Below are positions 8,862-16,496 of a stretch of DNA of 64,000 bases, piece by piece. The stretch lies in NCBI GenBank assembly GCA_963824345.1, contig CAWGOZ010000014.1, positions 71,986 to 135,985 on the forward strand, read 5' to 3'. The notes under the pieces were generated by a model. It had not been told where the DNA came from, ran no database searches, and saw only the letters and a list, made by a program, of their open reading frames with translations. Made by a program: the position numbers and the translations under genes. This DNA comes from Palsa-89 sp963824345 (lineage in GTDB: Bacteria; Acidobacteriota; Terriglobia; Bryobacterales; Bryobacteraceae). The stretch's first letter is position 1. Each line of letters begins with the position of its first letter.

Positions 8862-9250
8862 GCCATGGCCTTTCCGCACTCGCCGCAGAATTTCATGGGC
8901 TGGTCGAACCGGGCGTTACAGTGCGGGCAGGTTTTGCCGTCCGGCTTGGCTTTGGGAGCGGGCTTTTTCGGAGCTGGGACTGCGGGCTGCACGGCGTCGA
9001 TCTCGGCCAGCAACTTGGCCAGTTCGCGCTGCAGATCCAATTTGGTCTTCTGATAATCCTCGTCCGAAAGCTTACCCAAGCGGAATTCAAACTGAAGATC
9101 GCGCAGGTTCTCGTAGATTTGCGCCTTACGTTCTTCCAGGTGCGCGGTGGGCGAGACGGGCGCGGTTTCGGGTACATCCTGGGTACGCACTAGCAGGGTG
9201 AACAAAATGGTCCCCATGGCGAGGACAACGGCGGCTGTGAGGACCATCAA
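8858..9250 (-). CDS. CcmI-like membrane protein with C-terminal zinc ribbon
   Basis: The 130-residue protein has one N-terminal membrane helix (VLTAAVVLAMGTILFTLLV), then a coiled-coil segment (HLEERKAQIYENLRDLQFEF, LGKLSDEDYQKTKLDLQREL) that resembles the N-terminal part of CcmI/CycH. An Ala/Pro/Lys linker leads to a zinc ribbon (CPHC ... CGEC). It lacks the TPR domain of proteobacterial CcmI. It overlaps both neighbours by 4 bp, between ccmH and the secreted protein gene. A role in presenting apocytochrome to the heme lyase is plausible from position only. Confidence 0.72.
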   Translation of the reverse strand: MMVLTAAVVLAMGTILFTLLVRTQDVPETAPVSPTAHLEERKAQIYENLRDLQFEFRLGKLSDEDYQKTKLDLQRELAKLLAEIDAVQPAVPAPKKPAPKAKPDGKTCPHCNARFDQPMKFCGECGKAMA

Positions 9251-9717
9251 TCGAGCTTATCCAATTCCTTCTCGATTCGATCATGATAGCGATCTAACAG
9301 AGGATCGTGCGGGACTCCGCCGGCGGCAACCACGGCTTCCTTGCGGCTTAGCTTCCGGATCACAAACACGACCAAAATCAAACCCAGTGCGGCGGCGGTG
9401 TAAAACGAAAGCGAACCCAGGATGCCGGGAGGCACCACCACCGTATTGGGGCCCATTTCCTGAGCGAACGAAGCCAGGATGGCCTGGTCCGACATTCCGG
9501 ACTGCTCCATCTTGAGGATCTTTTTCTTGTTCTCCCAGCACATGCGGCAAGGATAGGGGTCCATGCGGCACGCCATGTTGGTTTTACATCCGCAGGAGCA
9601 ATTCAGCCGGGTAGCGATGCGATTCACCGCCGGGCTTTCCAACTCTTCGGCCGATTGGGCAAAGGAAACGCCCGCGAATAACGCTACCAGCAGAAAACTA
9701 GTTCTGAACCGTCGCAT
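9247..9717 (-). CDS. ccmH: CcmH-like cytochrome c biogenesis protein, cysteine-rich variant
   Basis: The periplasmic thiol-oxidoreductase of System I, which reduces the apocytochrome CxxCH disulfide. It has a signal peptide (FLLVALFAGVSFA), a three-helix CcmH-like domain and a membrane helix (AAALGLILVVFVIRKLSRK). The usual LRCxxCQ motif is replaced by LNCSCGC (Cys 40, 42, 44 counted from the 9717 start) with further cysteines at 50, 57 and 60. The rest (MSDQAILASFAQEMGP, PPGILG) fits the family. The gene overlaps the end of ccmF by 20 bp. A start at 9729 would add four residues. Confidence 0.85.
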   Translation of the reverse strand: MRRFRTSFLLVALFAGVSFAQSAEELESPAVNRIATRLNCSCGCKTNMACRMDPYPCRMCWENKKKILKMEQSGMSDQAILASFAQEMGPNTVVVPPGILGSLSFYTAAALGLILVVFVIRKLSRKEAVVAAGGVPHDPLLDRYHDRIEKELDKLD

Positions 9718-11713
9718 GTTTCTCGGCAACTCCTACCACCTGCGTCCGGGCATAGGACAGACGCACTTTATTCGGGATTAGGCACACGATAGTTCCGAAC
9801 GCGAGCACCCAGAATCCGATCCAGATCCAGGACACCAGCGGGAAGACGTAAGCCTGGATGACGGCGCGCTGGTTGTCCGCCGAGAGGCCGGCGAAGTTGA
9901 CGTAGAGATCCTCGTTCAATCGTCTGCGAATCGACACTTCGGAGGTGGGCTGCTGGCTGGCCTTGTACAACCGCCGCTCCGGGAACAGGGGCCCTAGCGG
10001 GCTTCCGTTGCGCGAGGCTTCCACAGTGAGCCTCTGCCAGGCATAGGTATCGTTCTCGCCGGACTCGATGTTCAGCACGTGGATGTCGTAGCGCCCCAGG
10101 GCGAAGCTGGCGCCGGGGGCGACCTCCTTGGTGACATCCTGATCGAAAGCCGCGCCGGTGTAGCCGATAAACATGAACACGATGCCCATGTGGACCAAAT
10201 ATCCGCCGTAGCGGCGGGTATTGCGGTGCGTGAGAGCGATCGCGGCCGGAATGAGTCCGACGCCGTCCTTGGCGCGAATGGCCGAAGCGCCCTTCCAGAA
10301 TTCGGTAACAATGGTGGCCGTCACGAACATGCAGAGCCCGAACGAGACCAGCGCATAGGGGTGTTCATAGACGCCCAAAAAGCCGAGCGCGATCATGAGC
10401 ACAACGGCGGCGATGGTGGGGATAAAGAACGCGCGCCGCAAACTTTCGAGCGAGCTTCTGCGCCAAGCGATCAGCGGGCCAATGCCGGTGAGCAGCATCA
10501 GCGCCAGTCCAATGGGGATGTTAATGCGATTGAAAAACGGCGCGTCCACGCTGATCTTTTCGCCCGTGACGGCTTCCGAGATCACCGGGAACAGCGTGCC
10601 CCACAGCACTGCGAAACAACTGGCCAGCAGGATCAGGTTGTTGAACATGAAGCTGGATTCGCGCGAGATGACGCTCTCGAGGCGCGCTTCGCTCTTCAGA
10701 TATTTCAGGCGCTCAAGAATCAGGATCACGGTGGCCGCGATGCCGACGGCGAGGAAGATGACGAAGTATTTGCCGATGGGCGATTGGGCGAAAGCGTGGA
10801 CGGAACTGACGACGCCCGAACGAGTGAGGAACGTTCCGAAGATGCACAGGAAGAAAGTGGCGGAAATCAGGACCATGTTCCAGACCTTCATCATGCCCTT
10901 CTTTTCCTGCATCATCACCGAGTGCAGGAATGCGGTGGCGGTGATCCAGGGCAGCAAGGATGCGTTTTCCACCGGATCCCAGGCCCAATATCCGCCCCAG
11001 CCGAGCACGGCGTAGGCCCAGCCCTGGCCGAGCAGAATACCGGCGCTCTGGAAAAGCCAGGTGACGATGGTCCAGCGGCGGGTGGTGTGAATCCAGGCAT
11101 CGCCGGGCTGTTTGGTGATCAGCGAGCCCATTGCAAAGGCGAACGGCACGGTGAATCCGACGTAGCCCAGATAGAGCATCGGTGGATGGATCACCATGGT
11201 CCAATACTGGAGCAGCGGATTGAGACCTTGACCCACGCCCTCGACAATGTTGCCGCGGCCGGCTTCGAGAATTCCAAAGGGGCTGAGCACGAAGCTGATC
11301 AACATCAAGAAGAACGCTTCAGTGGTCATGAGGACGGAGGTGACCCACGGCATCATGTCGCGGAACTTGCGCCGGTTCATGAAGACCACAATCGCGGAGT
11401 AGCTGGCCAATAGCCACGACCACAGCAGCAGCGAGCCTTCCTGGCCGCCCCACCAGGCCGTGAACTTGTAGATCTTCGACATGGACGCATCGGTATGCGC
11501 GGCGACATAGGCCAGCCGGAAATCGCCCGTGAGAAGGGAATAGATCAGAAGGCCGGCCGCGACACTCACCAAAAACCATACGGAGTAGACGGCGCGTTCG
11601 GCGCTGACGATGAGGAAAGAGTTCTTCTTGAGCTTGCCCACTACCGAGGCGATCACCGCATAAACGGTGAGGCAGAAAGCGAGCAGGATTGAGAGAGCGC
11701 CGATATTTTCCAT
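9698..11713 (-). CDS. ccmF: Cytochrome c heme lyase subunit CcmF
   Basis: A 671-residue polytopic inner-membrane protein that, with CcmH, attaches heme to apocytochromes c. The WWGGQEGSLLLWSW segment and the tryptophan-rich WGWGG-type signature (AVLGWGGYWAWDPVENASLLPW) are present, as are RSGVVSSVHAFAQ, the late histidine-containing region around YLVHMGIVFMFIGYTG, and many hydrophobic helices. Length is typical. It lies 37 bp downstream of ccmE and overlaps ccmH. CcmA, CcmB, CcmC, CcmD and CcmG are not in this window. Confidence 0.95.
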   Translation of the reverse strand: MENIGALSILLAFCLTVYAVIASVVGKLKKNSFLIVSAERAVYSVWFLVSVAAGLLIYSLLTGDFRLAYVAAHTDASMSKIYKFTAWWGGQEGSLLLWSWLLASYSAIVVFMNRRKFRDMMPWVTSVLMTTEAFFLMLISFVLSPFGILEAGRGNIVEGVGQGLNPLLQYWTMVIHPPMLYLGYVGFTVPFAFAMGSLITKQPGDAWIHTTRRWTIVTWLFQSAGILLGQGWAYAVLGWGGYWAWDPVENASLLPWITATAFLHSVMMQEKKGMMKVWNMVLISATFFLCIFGTFLTRSGVVSSVHAFAQSPIGKYFVIFLAVGIAATVILILERLKYLKSEARLESVISRESSFMFNNLILLASCFAVLWGTLFPVISEAVTGEKISVDAPFFNRINIPIGLALMLLTGIGPLIAWRRSSLESLRRAFFIPTIAAVVLMIALGFLGVYEHPYALVSFGLCMFVTATIVTEFWKGASAIRAKDGVGLIPAAIALTHRNTRRYGGYLVHMGIVFMFIGYTGAAFDQDVTKEVAPGASFALGRYDIHVLNIESGENDTYAWQRLTVEASRNGSPLGPLFPERRLYKASQQPTSEVSIRRRLNEDLYVNFAGLSADNQRAVIQAYVFPLVSWIWIGFWVLAFGTIVCLIPNKVRLSYARTQVVGVAEKHATVQN

Positions 11714-11750
11714 TCGAGCTTTTGGTCCTCGAAACGGAGCGCGAGCCGGA

Positions 11751-12206
11751 CTAGCTTCTGGCCTGGTTGATGGCTGGGGTCGCGCCCGTCTTCATTTGTG
11801 GCTTGGCTTCGTACTTGGACGCACATTTCGCCTGCACTTTGCTGGCATGAAAGACGCCATCCTGACCTAACTTTCCGTCGGCGAGAGCCTGCGCGTTGTC
11901 CTTGAAGGTGTCGGGCAGCGGATCGATGCCCTGGTACACAACCGCGAGCCGGACCGGGTCCTGGCTGAGGACGCCTGGAGTTTGATGCAGGATGAAGCTG
12001 ACCTTGGCGCCGTCGCGCACGATGGAGCCTTGCTGCACGTAACCGTTCACGCGCAGACGCTGACCCTGGGCTCGATCGCCCAACTGGTTGACTTCCTTAA
12101 TTTCTTTGTAGTAGGTCTTGCTCTCGTTGACGCCACCGAGCGCGAGCCAGGCTAATGCGCCAATGACGACCGTAACAACAGCGCCGAACTTCCAGTAGGT
12201 ATGCAT
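11751..12206 (-). CDS. ccmE: CcmE heme chaperone, CxxxY variant
   Basis: Periplasmic, membrane-anchored protein that carries heme from CcmC to CcmF. The start at 12206 gives one membrane helix (WKFGAVVTVVIGALAWLAL) and 151 residues. The OB-fold is recognisable (LRVNGYVQQGSIVRDG, VRLAVVYQGIDPLPDTF). The heme-binding histidine of the classic HxxxY motif is replaced by Cys: C128-A-S-K-Y132. Cys-type CcmE is known from Desulfovibrio and some archaea. It is the first recognised gene of the minus-strand ccm run. An in-frame start at 12263 would add 19 charged residues before the helix and is less likely. Confidence 0.88.
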   Translation of the reverse strand: MHTYWKFGAVVTVVIGALAWLALGGVNESKTYYKEIKEVNQLGDRAQGQRLRVNGYVQQGSIVRDGAKVSFILHQTPGVLSQDPVRLAVVYQGIDPLPDTFKDNAQALADGKLGQDGVFHASKVQAKCASKYEAKPQMKTGATPAINQARS

Positions 12207-12598
12207 GATCTGCTCCACCTTAAAATCGCGCACAACGCAGCGGGCCGCGATTTTCCTCTCCACGATCGAGCGCGTCCCGCGCTGTGCGCTTCTTAAGCTA
12301 CCAGTATAGCGCTCGGTACGCTTCGGGCGTTGGTAGGACGAACCAGAGGCGGCGTTTCATCCGGCTTTTTGGACCGGGTGGCGCATCAGGGCTAGTTTTG
12401 TGTTTACCCGCGTATTTTTTCGGGTTGGCGGCTGGGAGGCGCTGGGTCAACATGCTGATGGAAGAATAGCGCTTGCGATTGCCCCGCGTGAACGGCCAGG
12501 GGTAAAGCGATGAGCCAGAAGAGATGAAAGTGGTAGGCGAGAGGTGACCGGCGCGGTAGTGGTCCGATGGAACGTCGGGTACACTGAATTCACTGGCC
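12207..12598. other. Non-coding gap between ccmE and eutB
   Basis: About 390 bp between divergently transcribed genes, so both promoters should lie here. A TACACT -10-like hexamer sits at about 12579-12584, shortly before the eutB GTG. Frames on both strands stay open for 60-109 codons, but their translations show no family features and they cover the expected promoter region. I see no RNA gene or strong terminator. Confidence 0.5.
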
Positions 12599-13954
12599 GT
12601 GAGCGGATACGCGAGCACTATCGGCAACGTCGTTTATCGATTTGACGATTTGAAGACACTGCTGGCGAAGGCTTCGCCCGCGCGTTCCGGGGACGATCTG
12701 GCGGGAGTTTCGGCCGCGAGCGCCGAGGAGCGCGTGGCAGCCCGGATGGCGCTGAGCGATCTACCGCTGAAGACCTTTCTGAGCGAGCAGGTTGTGCCCT
12801 ATGAATCGGACGAAGTCACGCGGCTGATTGTCGATGGGCACGATTCCAGGGCGTTCGCGCCAGTGGCCAGGCTGACCGTGGGCGAGTTTCGCGACTGGCT
12901 GCTCAGCGAACAGGCTACCGGCGAGATTTTGGCGGGATTAGCGCCGGGGCTGACGCCCGAGATGGCTGCGGCGGTATCGAAGATCATGCGGCTGCAAGAT
13001 CTGGTGACGGTGGCGGCTAAGATTCGGGTGGTGACGCGTTTCCGCAACACGCTGGGACTGCCCGGGCGGCTGTCGACGCGCTTACAGCCCAATCACCCCA
13101 CCGATGATCCCAAGGGAATCGCCGCGAGTCTCGTGGACGGATTGTCGTACGGCAGCGGCGACGCAGTAATCGGCATCAATCCGGTATCGGATAATCTGGA
13201 GAGCATCGAGAGGCTGCTGCGGTTGCTGGATCAAGTACGAGAGTTGTATGGGATTCCGACACAAAGCTGCGTGTTGGCGCACGTCACGACCACGATGGAC
13301 GCGATGCGGCGCGGCGCTCCGGTGGATTTGGTGTTTCAATCCATCGCGGGAACGGAAGCGGCGAACGCCTCGTTCGGGGTGAATATCGCGATGCTGCGGG
13401 AGGCGCGCGGTCAGGCGCTGGAATTGGGGCGCGGCACGGTGGGCGATAACGTGATGTACTTCGAGACCGGGCAAGGCAGCGCGCTATCGGCGAACGCCCA
13501 CCACGGCGTGGATCAGCAGACGTGCGAGGCTCGCGCTTACGGGCTGGCGAGACATTTTCAGCCGCTGCTGGTGAATACGGTGGTGGGCTTTATCGGTCCG
13601 GAGTATCTTTACGACGGCAAGCAGATTCTGCGCGCGGGATTAGACGACCATTTCTGCGGGAAGCTGCTGGGACTTCCGATGGGCTGCGACATCTGCTACA
13701 CCAATCACGCCGAAGCCGATCAGGACGACATGGATGCGCTTCTGACCGTGCTGGGGGCGGCCGGCGTGAACTACATCATGGGGGTGCCGGGCGCAGACGA
13801 CATCATGCTCAACTATCAGAGCACGTCGTTTCACGATGCTTTGTATTTGCGGAGCGCGTTTGGATTGCGGGCAGCGCCGGAGTTTGAAGCATGGTTTGAG
13901 CAAGTGCAGCCGGAGCTGCCGCAGATGGCGAGCTTGTTGCTGGAAGCAGGGTAA
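12599..13954 (+). CDS. eutB: Ethanolamine ammonia-lyase large subunit
   Basis: With EutC and adenosylcobalamin it converts ethanolamine to acetaldehyde and ammonia. The 451 residues match EutB length. Conserved stretches include RFRNTLGLPGRLSTRLQPNH, SYGSGDAVIGINPVSDN, FQSIAGTEAANASFG, FETGQGSALSANAHHGVDQQ, GLPMGCDICYTNHAEADQDD and NYIMGVPGADDIMLNYQS. It starts with GTG. No microcompartment, eutA, eutH or regulator gene is nearby, so the enzyme probably serves nitrogen scavenging without an encapsulating shell (inference). The partner eutC lies about 660 bp downstream beyond an inverted toxin-antitoxin pair. Confidence 0.95.
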   Translation: MSGYASTIGNVVYRFDDLKTLLAKASPARSGDDLAGVSAASAEERVAARMALSDLPLKTFLSEQVVPYESDEVTRLIVDGHDSRAFAPVARLTVGEFRDWLLSEQATGEILAGLAPGLTPEMAAAVSKIMRLQDLVTVAAKIRVVTRFRNTLGLPGRLSTRLQPNHPTDDPKGIAASLVDGLSYGSGDAVIGINPVSDNLESIERLLRLLDQVRELYGIPTQSCVLAHVTTTMDAMRRGAPVDLVFQSIAGTEAANASFGVNIAMLREARGQALELGRGTVGDNVMYFETGQGSALSANAHHGVDQQTCEARAYGLARHFQPLLVNTVVGFIGPEYLYDGKQILRAGLDDHFCGKLLGLPMGCDICYTNHAEADQDDMDALLTVLGAAGVNYIMGVPGADDIMLNYQSTSFHDALYLRSAFGLRAAPEFEAWFEQVQPELPQMASLLLEAG

Positions 13955-13964
13955 GGCCATAACC

Positions 13965-14321
13965 TTACAGCGACGATCTTCGCAGACGCAGGGCGCGCCT
14001 CGAAAGAACGGCAAATCCCAGGCTTAGCGCATCGGCGTGCTTCTCAAAGGCCGCTGCAACTAGTTCAGCCTTCCATTCTGCCTTCAGACCCGCGAGCCGA
14101 ATGAGCACGACTCCGGAGTGAAGCAAATGCTGGCGCAATATGAGTTCGCCAAAGTCTTTGTCAGCAGTCACGAGGACCGCGTTCGACTCATGGCTCTTCA
14201 GCAGAACGGCATCATCGTCGATCCCGGGGGCGAGATCTGCAATAAACAAGACTTCATGACCGTCCGCGCGGAGCCGGTCAACAACTTGTCGATCGACGCT
14301 TTCGTCCGCGACAATCTTCAC
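13965..14321 (-). CDS. DUF5615 PIN-like protein, probable toxin
   Basis: A PIN-fold protein with the DUF5615 pattern: N-terminal KIVADESVDRQVVDRLRADG with an early Asp, then APGIDDDAVL and VLVTADKDFGELILR with the second acidic cluster. Relatives are predicted ribonucleases paired with DUF433 antitoxins. The GTG at 14321 puts the Asp at the expected position near the N-terminus; a start at 14348 would add nine residues. It overlaps the upstream DUF433 gene in another frame, typical of such pairs. It lies in reverse orientation between eutB and eutC, with only 10 bp to the eutB stop. Confidence 0.82.
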   Translation of the reverse strand: MKIVADESVDRQVVDRLRADGHEVLFIADLAPGIDDDAVLLKSHESNAVLVTADKDFGELILRQHLLHSGVVLIRLAGLKAEWKAELVAAAFEKHADALSLGFAVLSRRALRLRRSSL

Positions 14322-14553
14322 TCCGCAGTTTCTCGGCTGGGTATACAACGTCTGCCCGGAGCGCCTCAGCGGCGAAGGCGATCGCCGCCCGAATACTTAG
14401 CGCTGTTAACCGCGAGTGCTCGGACAGAATCTGCTCAACCGTTTCCCCGGCCGCAAGCTTTTCCAAGATCAGTTCAACCGTAATCCGGGTCCCGGCAATC
14501 GTGGGCTTTCCCATCATGATCTTAGGGTCGGAACTGATTAAGGCTTTTGGCAT
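14278..14553 (-). CDS. DUF433 protein, probable antitoxin
   Basis: A 91-residue protein with the DUF433 core: ISSDPKIMMGKPTIAGTRIT and VELILEKLAAGETVEQILSE, a small helix-turn-helix fold. In many genomes DUF433 precedes a DUF5615 PIN-like gene, as here. It would bind its own promoter and neutralise the toxin. The C-terminal tail (RSEDCRGRKRRSTSC) lies in the overlap with the toxin gene. Its start is about 65 bp upstream of the divergent eutC start, so the two promoters share a small space. Confidence 0.82.
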   Translation of the reverse strand: MPKALISSDPKIMMGKPTIAGTRITVELILEKLAAGETVEQILSEHSRLTALSIRAAIAFAAEALRADVVYPAEKLRSEDCRGRKRRSTSC

Positions 14554-14618
14554 GGGAAATCTCGACTCACTCTCTCAGTCTACAACGGCGTTGGCGGGCG
14601 TTGATCTATGCTCGAAGT

Positions 14619-15374
14619 ATGCTCCGGCTCCGAGACTACACGGCGGCTCGCGTGGACTTGGGCCGCGCAGGGCATAGCATTCCTACACGCGCGCTGCTCG
14701 AATTTCAGCTGGCGCACGCCCAGGCGCGCGATGCGGTGCATTTGCCGCTGCGTGTCAGTTCGCTGGCATTGGAGCTGAAGCAAAACAATATCGCTTCGAT
14801 TGCGCTCGCGAGTGCCGCGCACGATCGCCCTGAGTACCTGAAGCGTCCCGACTTGGGCCGGCGCTTGAGTGACGCCTCGCGCGAACAACTGGGGGCGCTG
14901 GGAGGCGATTATGACGCGGCATTCGTAATTGCGGACGGGCTTTCGGCGCTGGCGGTGCATCGCCATGCGGCGCCGTTGCTGGATCTTCTGCTACGGGATC
15001 TCGATTGGCGGATCGCGCCGGTGGCGATTGTCGAACAGGGCCGCGTCGCAATCGGCGACGAAATTGGTGAGTTGCTGGGAGCCCGCATGGTGGTTGCGCT
15101 GATCGGCGAGCGTCCGGGCTTGAGCTCTCCCGACAGCCTGGGAGCGTATCTGACGTGGGAGCCGCGGCGTGGCCGTACGGACGCCGAGCGCAACTGCGTC
15201 TCAAACATTCGCACGGAAGGGCTGAGCTATGCCGTGGCTGCGCACAAACTGCGGTTCCTGATGAACGAATCGCGGCGATTGAAGCTGTCGGGGGTTCGGT
15301 TGAAGGAAGATGCCGCGCCAAGCCTAAGCGGCGACTCGGTGACTTACTCCAAGCTCTTCGGCGATCGCCGATAA
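14619..15374 (+). CDS. eutC: Ethanolamine ammonia-lyase small subunit
   Basis: Small subunit that completes the adenosylcobalamin-binding site of the EutBC enzyme. EutC blocks seen: TAARVDLGRAGHSIPTRALL, EFQLAHAQARDAVH, FVIADGLSALAVHRHA, LIGERPGLSSPDSLGAYLTW, ERNCVSNIRTEGLSYAVAAH. The ATG at 14619 begins MLRLRDYTAARV, close to the family core; an in-frame start at 14547 would add 24 unlike residues. No strong ribosome-binding site is visible before either. It is separated from eutB by an inverted DUF433/DUF5615 module, and its last 51 bp overlap the convergent vapC gene. Confidence 0.92.
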   Translation: MLRLRDYTAARVDLGRAGHSIPTRALLEFQLAHAQARDAVHLPLRVSSLALELKQNNIASIALASAAHDRPEYLKRPDLGRRLSDASREQLGALGGDYDAAFVIADGLSALAVHRHAAPLLDLLLRDLDWRIAPVAIVEQGRVAIGDEIGELLGARMVVALIGERPGLSSPDSLGAYLTWEPRRGRTDAERNCVSNIRTEGLSYAVAAHKLRFLMNESRRLKLSGVRLKEDAAPSLSGDSVTYSKLFGDRR

Positions 15375-15701
15375 ACGCGGGTCAACAGTCCACAATTCCA
15401 TTCCATCAACGATGGCCGAAGCCAGGAGATGAACGTCGATCCAACCTGCGCCGCGTCCATGCAGATGCCGGCGTTCGACGAAAGTAACAACCTCCGCGTG
15501 GGGAACGGTGACGGCCTGAACCATCCGTTTGTAGTCTGCCAGCAGGTTCTTGCGGCCGCCCCGGTCCCCGATCAGCAGTTCGCCGTAGACCAAATCGTGC
15601 CCGGCGACTTCATCGTGACTGAGCAGCCGATCCAACTCCTCCACAAACGGCGAGCGTTCCGAGAGGGCCCGAATCCACACCGACGTGTCCACCAGGACCA
15701 T
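15324..15701 (-). CDS. vapC: VapC family PIN-domain toxin
   Basis: A 125-residue PIN ribonuclease. It begins MVLVDTSVWIRAL with the first acidic residue, has an internal VYGELLIGDRGG segment with the conserved Glu, and IDVHLLASAIVDGMELWTVD with the later Asp residues. It would cleave RNA when free of VapB. The start codon overlaps the antitoxin stop (TAATG). The 3' end overlaps eutC convergently by 51 bp. A longer in-frame reading upstream is a shadow of the antitoxin gene. Confidence 0.9.
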   Translation of the reverse strand: MVLVDTSVWIRALSERSPFVEELDRLLSHDEVAGHDLVYGELLIGDRGGRKNLLADYKRMVQAVTVPHAEVVTFVERRHLHGRGAGWIDVHLLASAIVDGMELWTVDPRLSAIAEELGVSHRVAA

Positions 15702-15916
15702 TACGCTACTTGGTGGTTCGCCGCCGGCTTTTCTCGCCGCCTGGGTACGTCTTGTGCGTCCGGTTCTGTTCCGGCAAGGGCGCGAAGGCGCTGATAAGCC
15801 GCGTGCCGGACGAGCGATTCCAAGCCCAAACGGACGGTTTCCGTGTCTGTGGTGGCTCCACAAGCGGCTTTGGCCTGTTCAAAGAGCTGGCCGTCAATGT
15901 TGAGGGTCTTCTTCAT
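15701..15916 (-). CDS. vapB: VapB-type antitoxin
   Basis: A 71-residue antitoxin with an N-terminal ribbon-helix-helix of the kind paired with VapC: MKKTLNIDGQLFEQAKAACG, then TDTETVRLGLESLV. The C-terminal tail would bind and block VapC. Its TAA stop shares a base with the vapC ATG. The upstream region at about 15917-15955 is short and AT-richer and probably holds the autoregulated promoter. Confidence 0.86.
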   Translation of the reverse strand: MKKTLNIDGQLFEQAKAACGATTDTETVRLGLESLVRHAAYQRLRALAGTEPDAQDVPRRREKPAANHQVA

Positions 15917-15959
15917 ATGTACGATTATGCCGTATGAGTATGGGTGATGTCAATGGTAA

Positions 15960-16496
15960 CTAAGGCAAAGTGGAGCCTGCAGCACGTCCCGACCCTCTAA
16001 GATGCTGATAATAGGCAAGATCGTTCCCGGTGAACATTTTCGTTAGAAGAATGATCTGCCCGGTGTGCTGCGAGAAGTGCTCGACAACGTGGGCGATAGC
16101 TTCGAGGACCGTGACGTCGTGACCCTGGGGCGTGATGCGCTCGGTCAGCCGCGCCGGGGGGACTTCCCGGATGATGGCAGCGGCCTCGGCGGCCGTGGCC
16201 TTGATTAAGGCGGACAGCTCGACCGGCGGCATGCCGCCACGCGCGTCGAACTCGGCATCGCGCTGGCGATGATCCGGCAGACCGGCGACTCCGGAACCGA
16301 TCCACTGGCGCACGTTGCCTGAGAGGTGCAGGACAAGATTTCCGACGGCATTTTCGTTTTCGGAAGTGCGGGTCCAGGTTTGTTCCGGGGTCAGGCGCGC
16401 GAGGCAATCCTGGATGCGGCCGTGCAACTGTTCCAGCTTGTCGGCCGAGAATTTGGTGAAAATGGCTTCGGTCGTCACAAGACTTCTTCGGACCAA
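15960..16496 (-). CDS. DinB-like four-helix protein
   Basis: A 178-residue protein of the DinB/YfiT superfamily. Three histidines expected to bind a divalent metal are seen: one in NLVLHLSGNVRQW and two in AHVVEHFSQHTGQI. Members include thiol-dependent S-transferases and uncharacterised damage-response proteins; the substrate cannot be assigned here. It overlaps the end of the E2 gene by about 22 bp and is the last gene of the lpdA-lipB-E2 operon. The exact start within VRRSLVTTEAIFTKF is uncertain by a few codons. Confidence 0.78.
   Translation of the reverse strand: MVRRSLVTTEAIFTKFSADKLEQLHGRIQDCLARLTPEQTWTRTSENENAVGNLVLHLSGNVRQWIGSGVAGLPDHRQRDAEFDARGGMPPVELSALIKATAAEAAAIIREVPPARLTERITPQGHDVTVLEAIAHVVEHFSQHTGQIILLTKMFTGNDLAYYQHLRGSGRAAGSTLP

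Noticed and set aside
10079..11413. Open plus-strand frame of 444 codons
   Set aside because: Antisense to ccmF; composition is dominated by His, Asp, Glu and Gly, as expected of a reversed membrane-protein gene.
12298..12627. Minus-strand frame of 109 codons in the ccmE-eutB gap
   Set aside because: No recognisable motif, no good start, and it runs across the eutB start and its promoter.
12599..15374. Ethanolamine utilisation microcompartment locus
   Set aside because: Only eutB and eutC are present; no shell protein, eutA, eutH or regulator gene is in the window.
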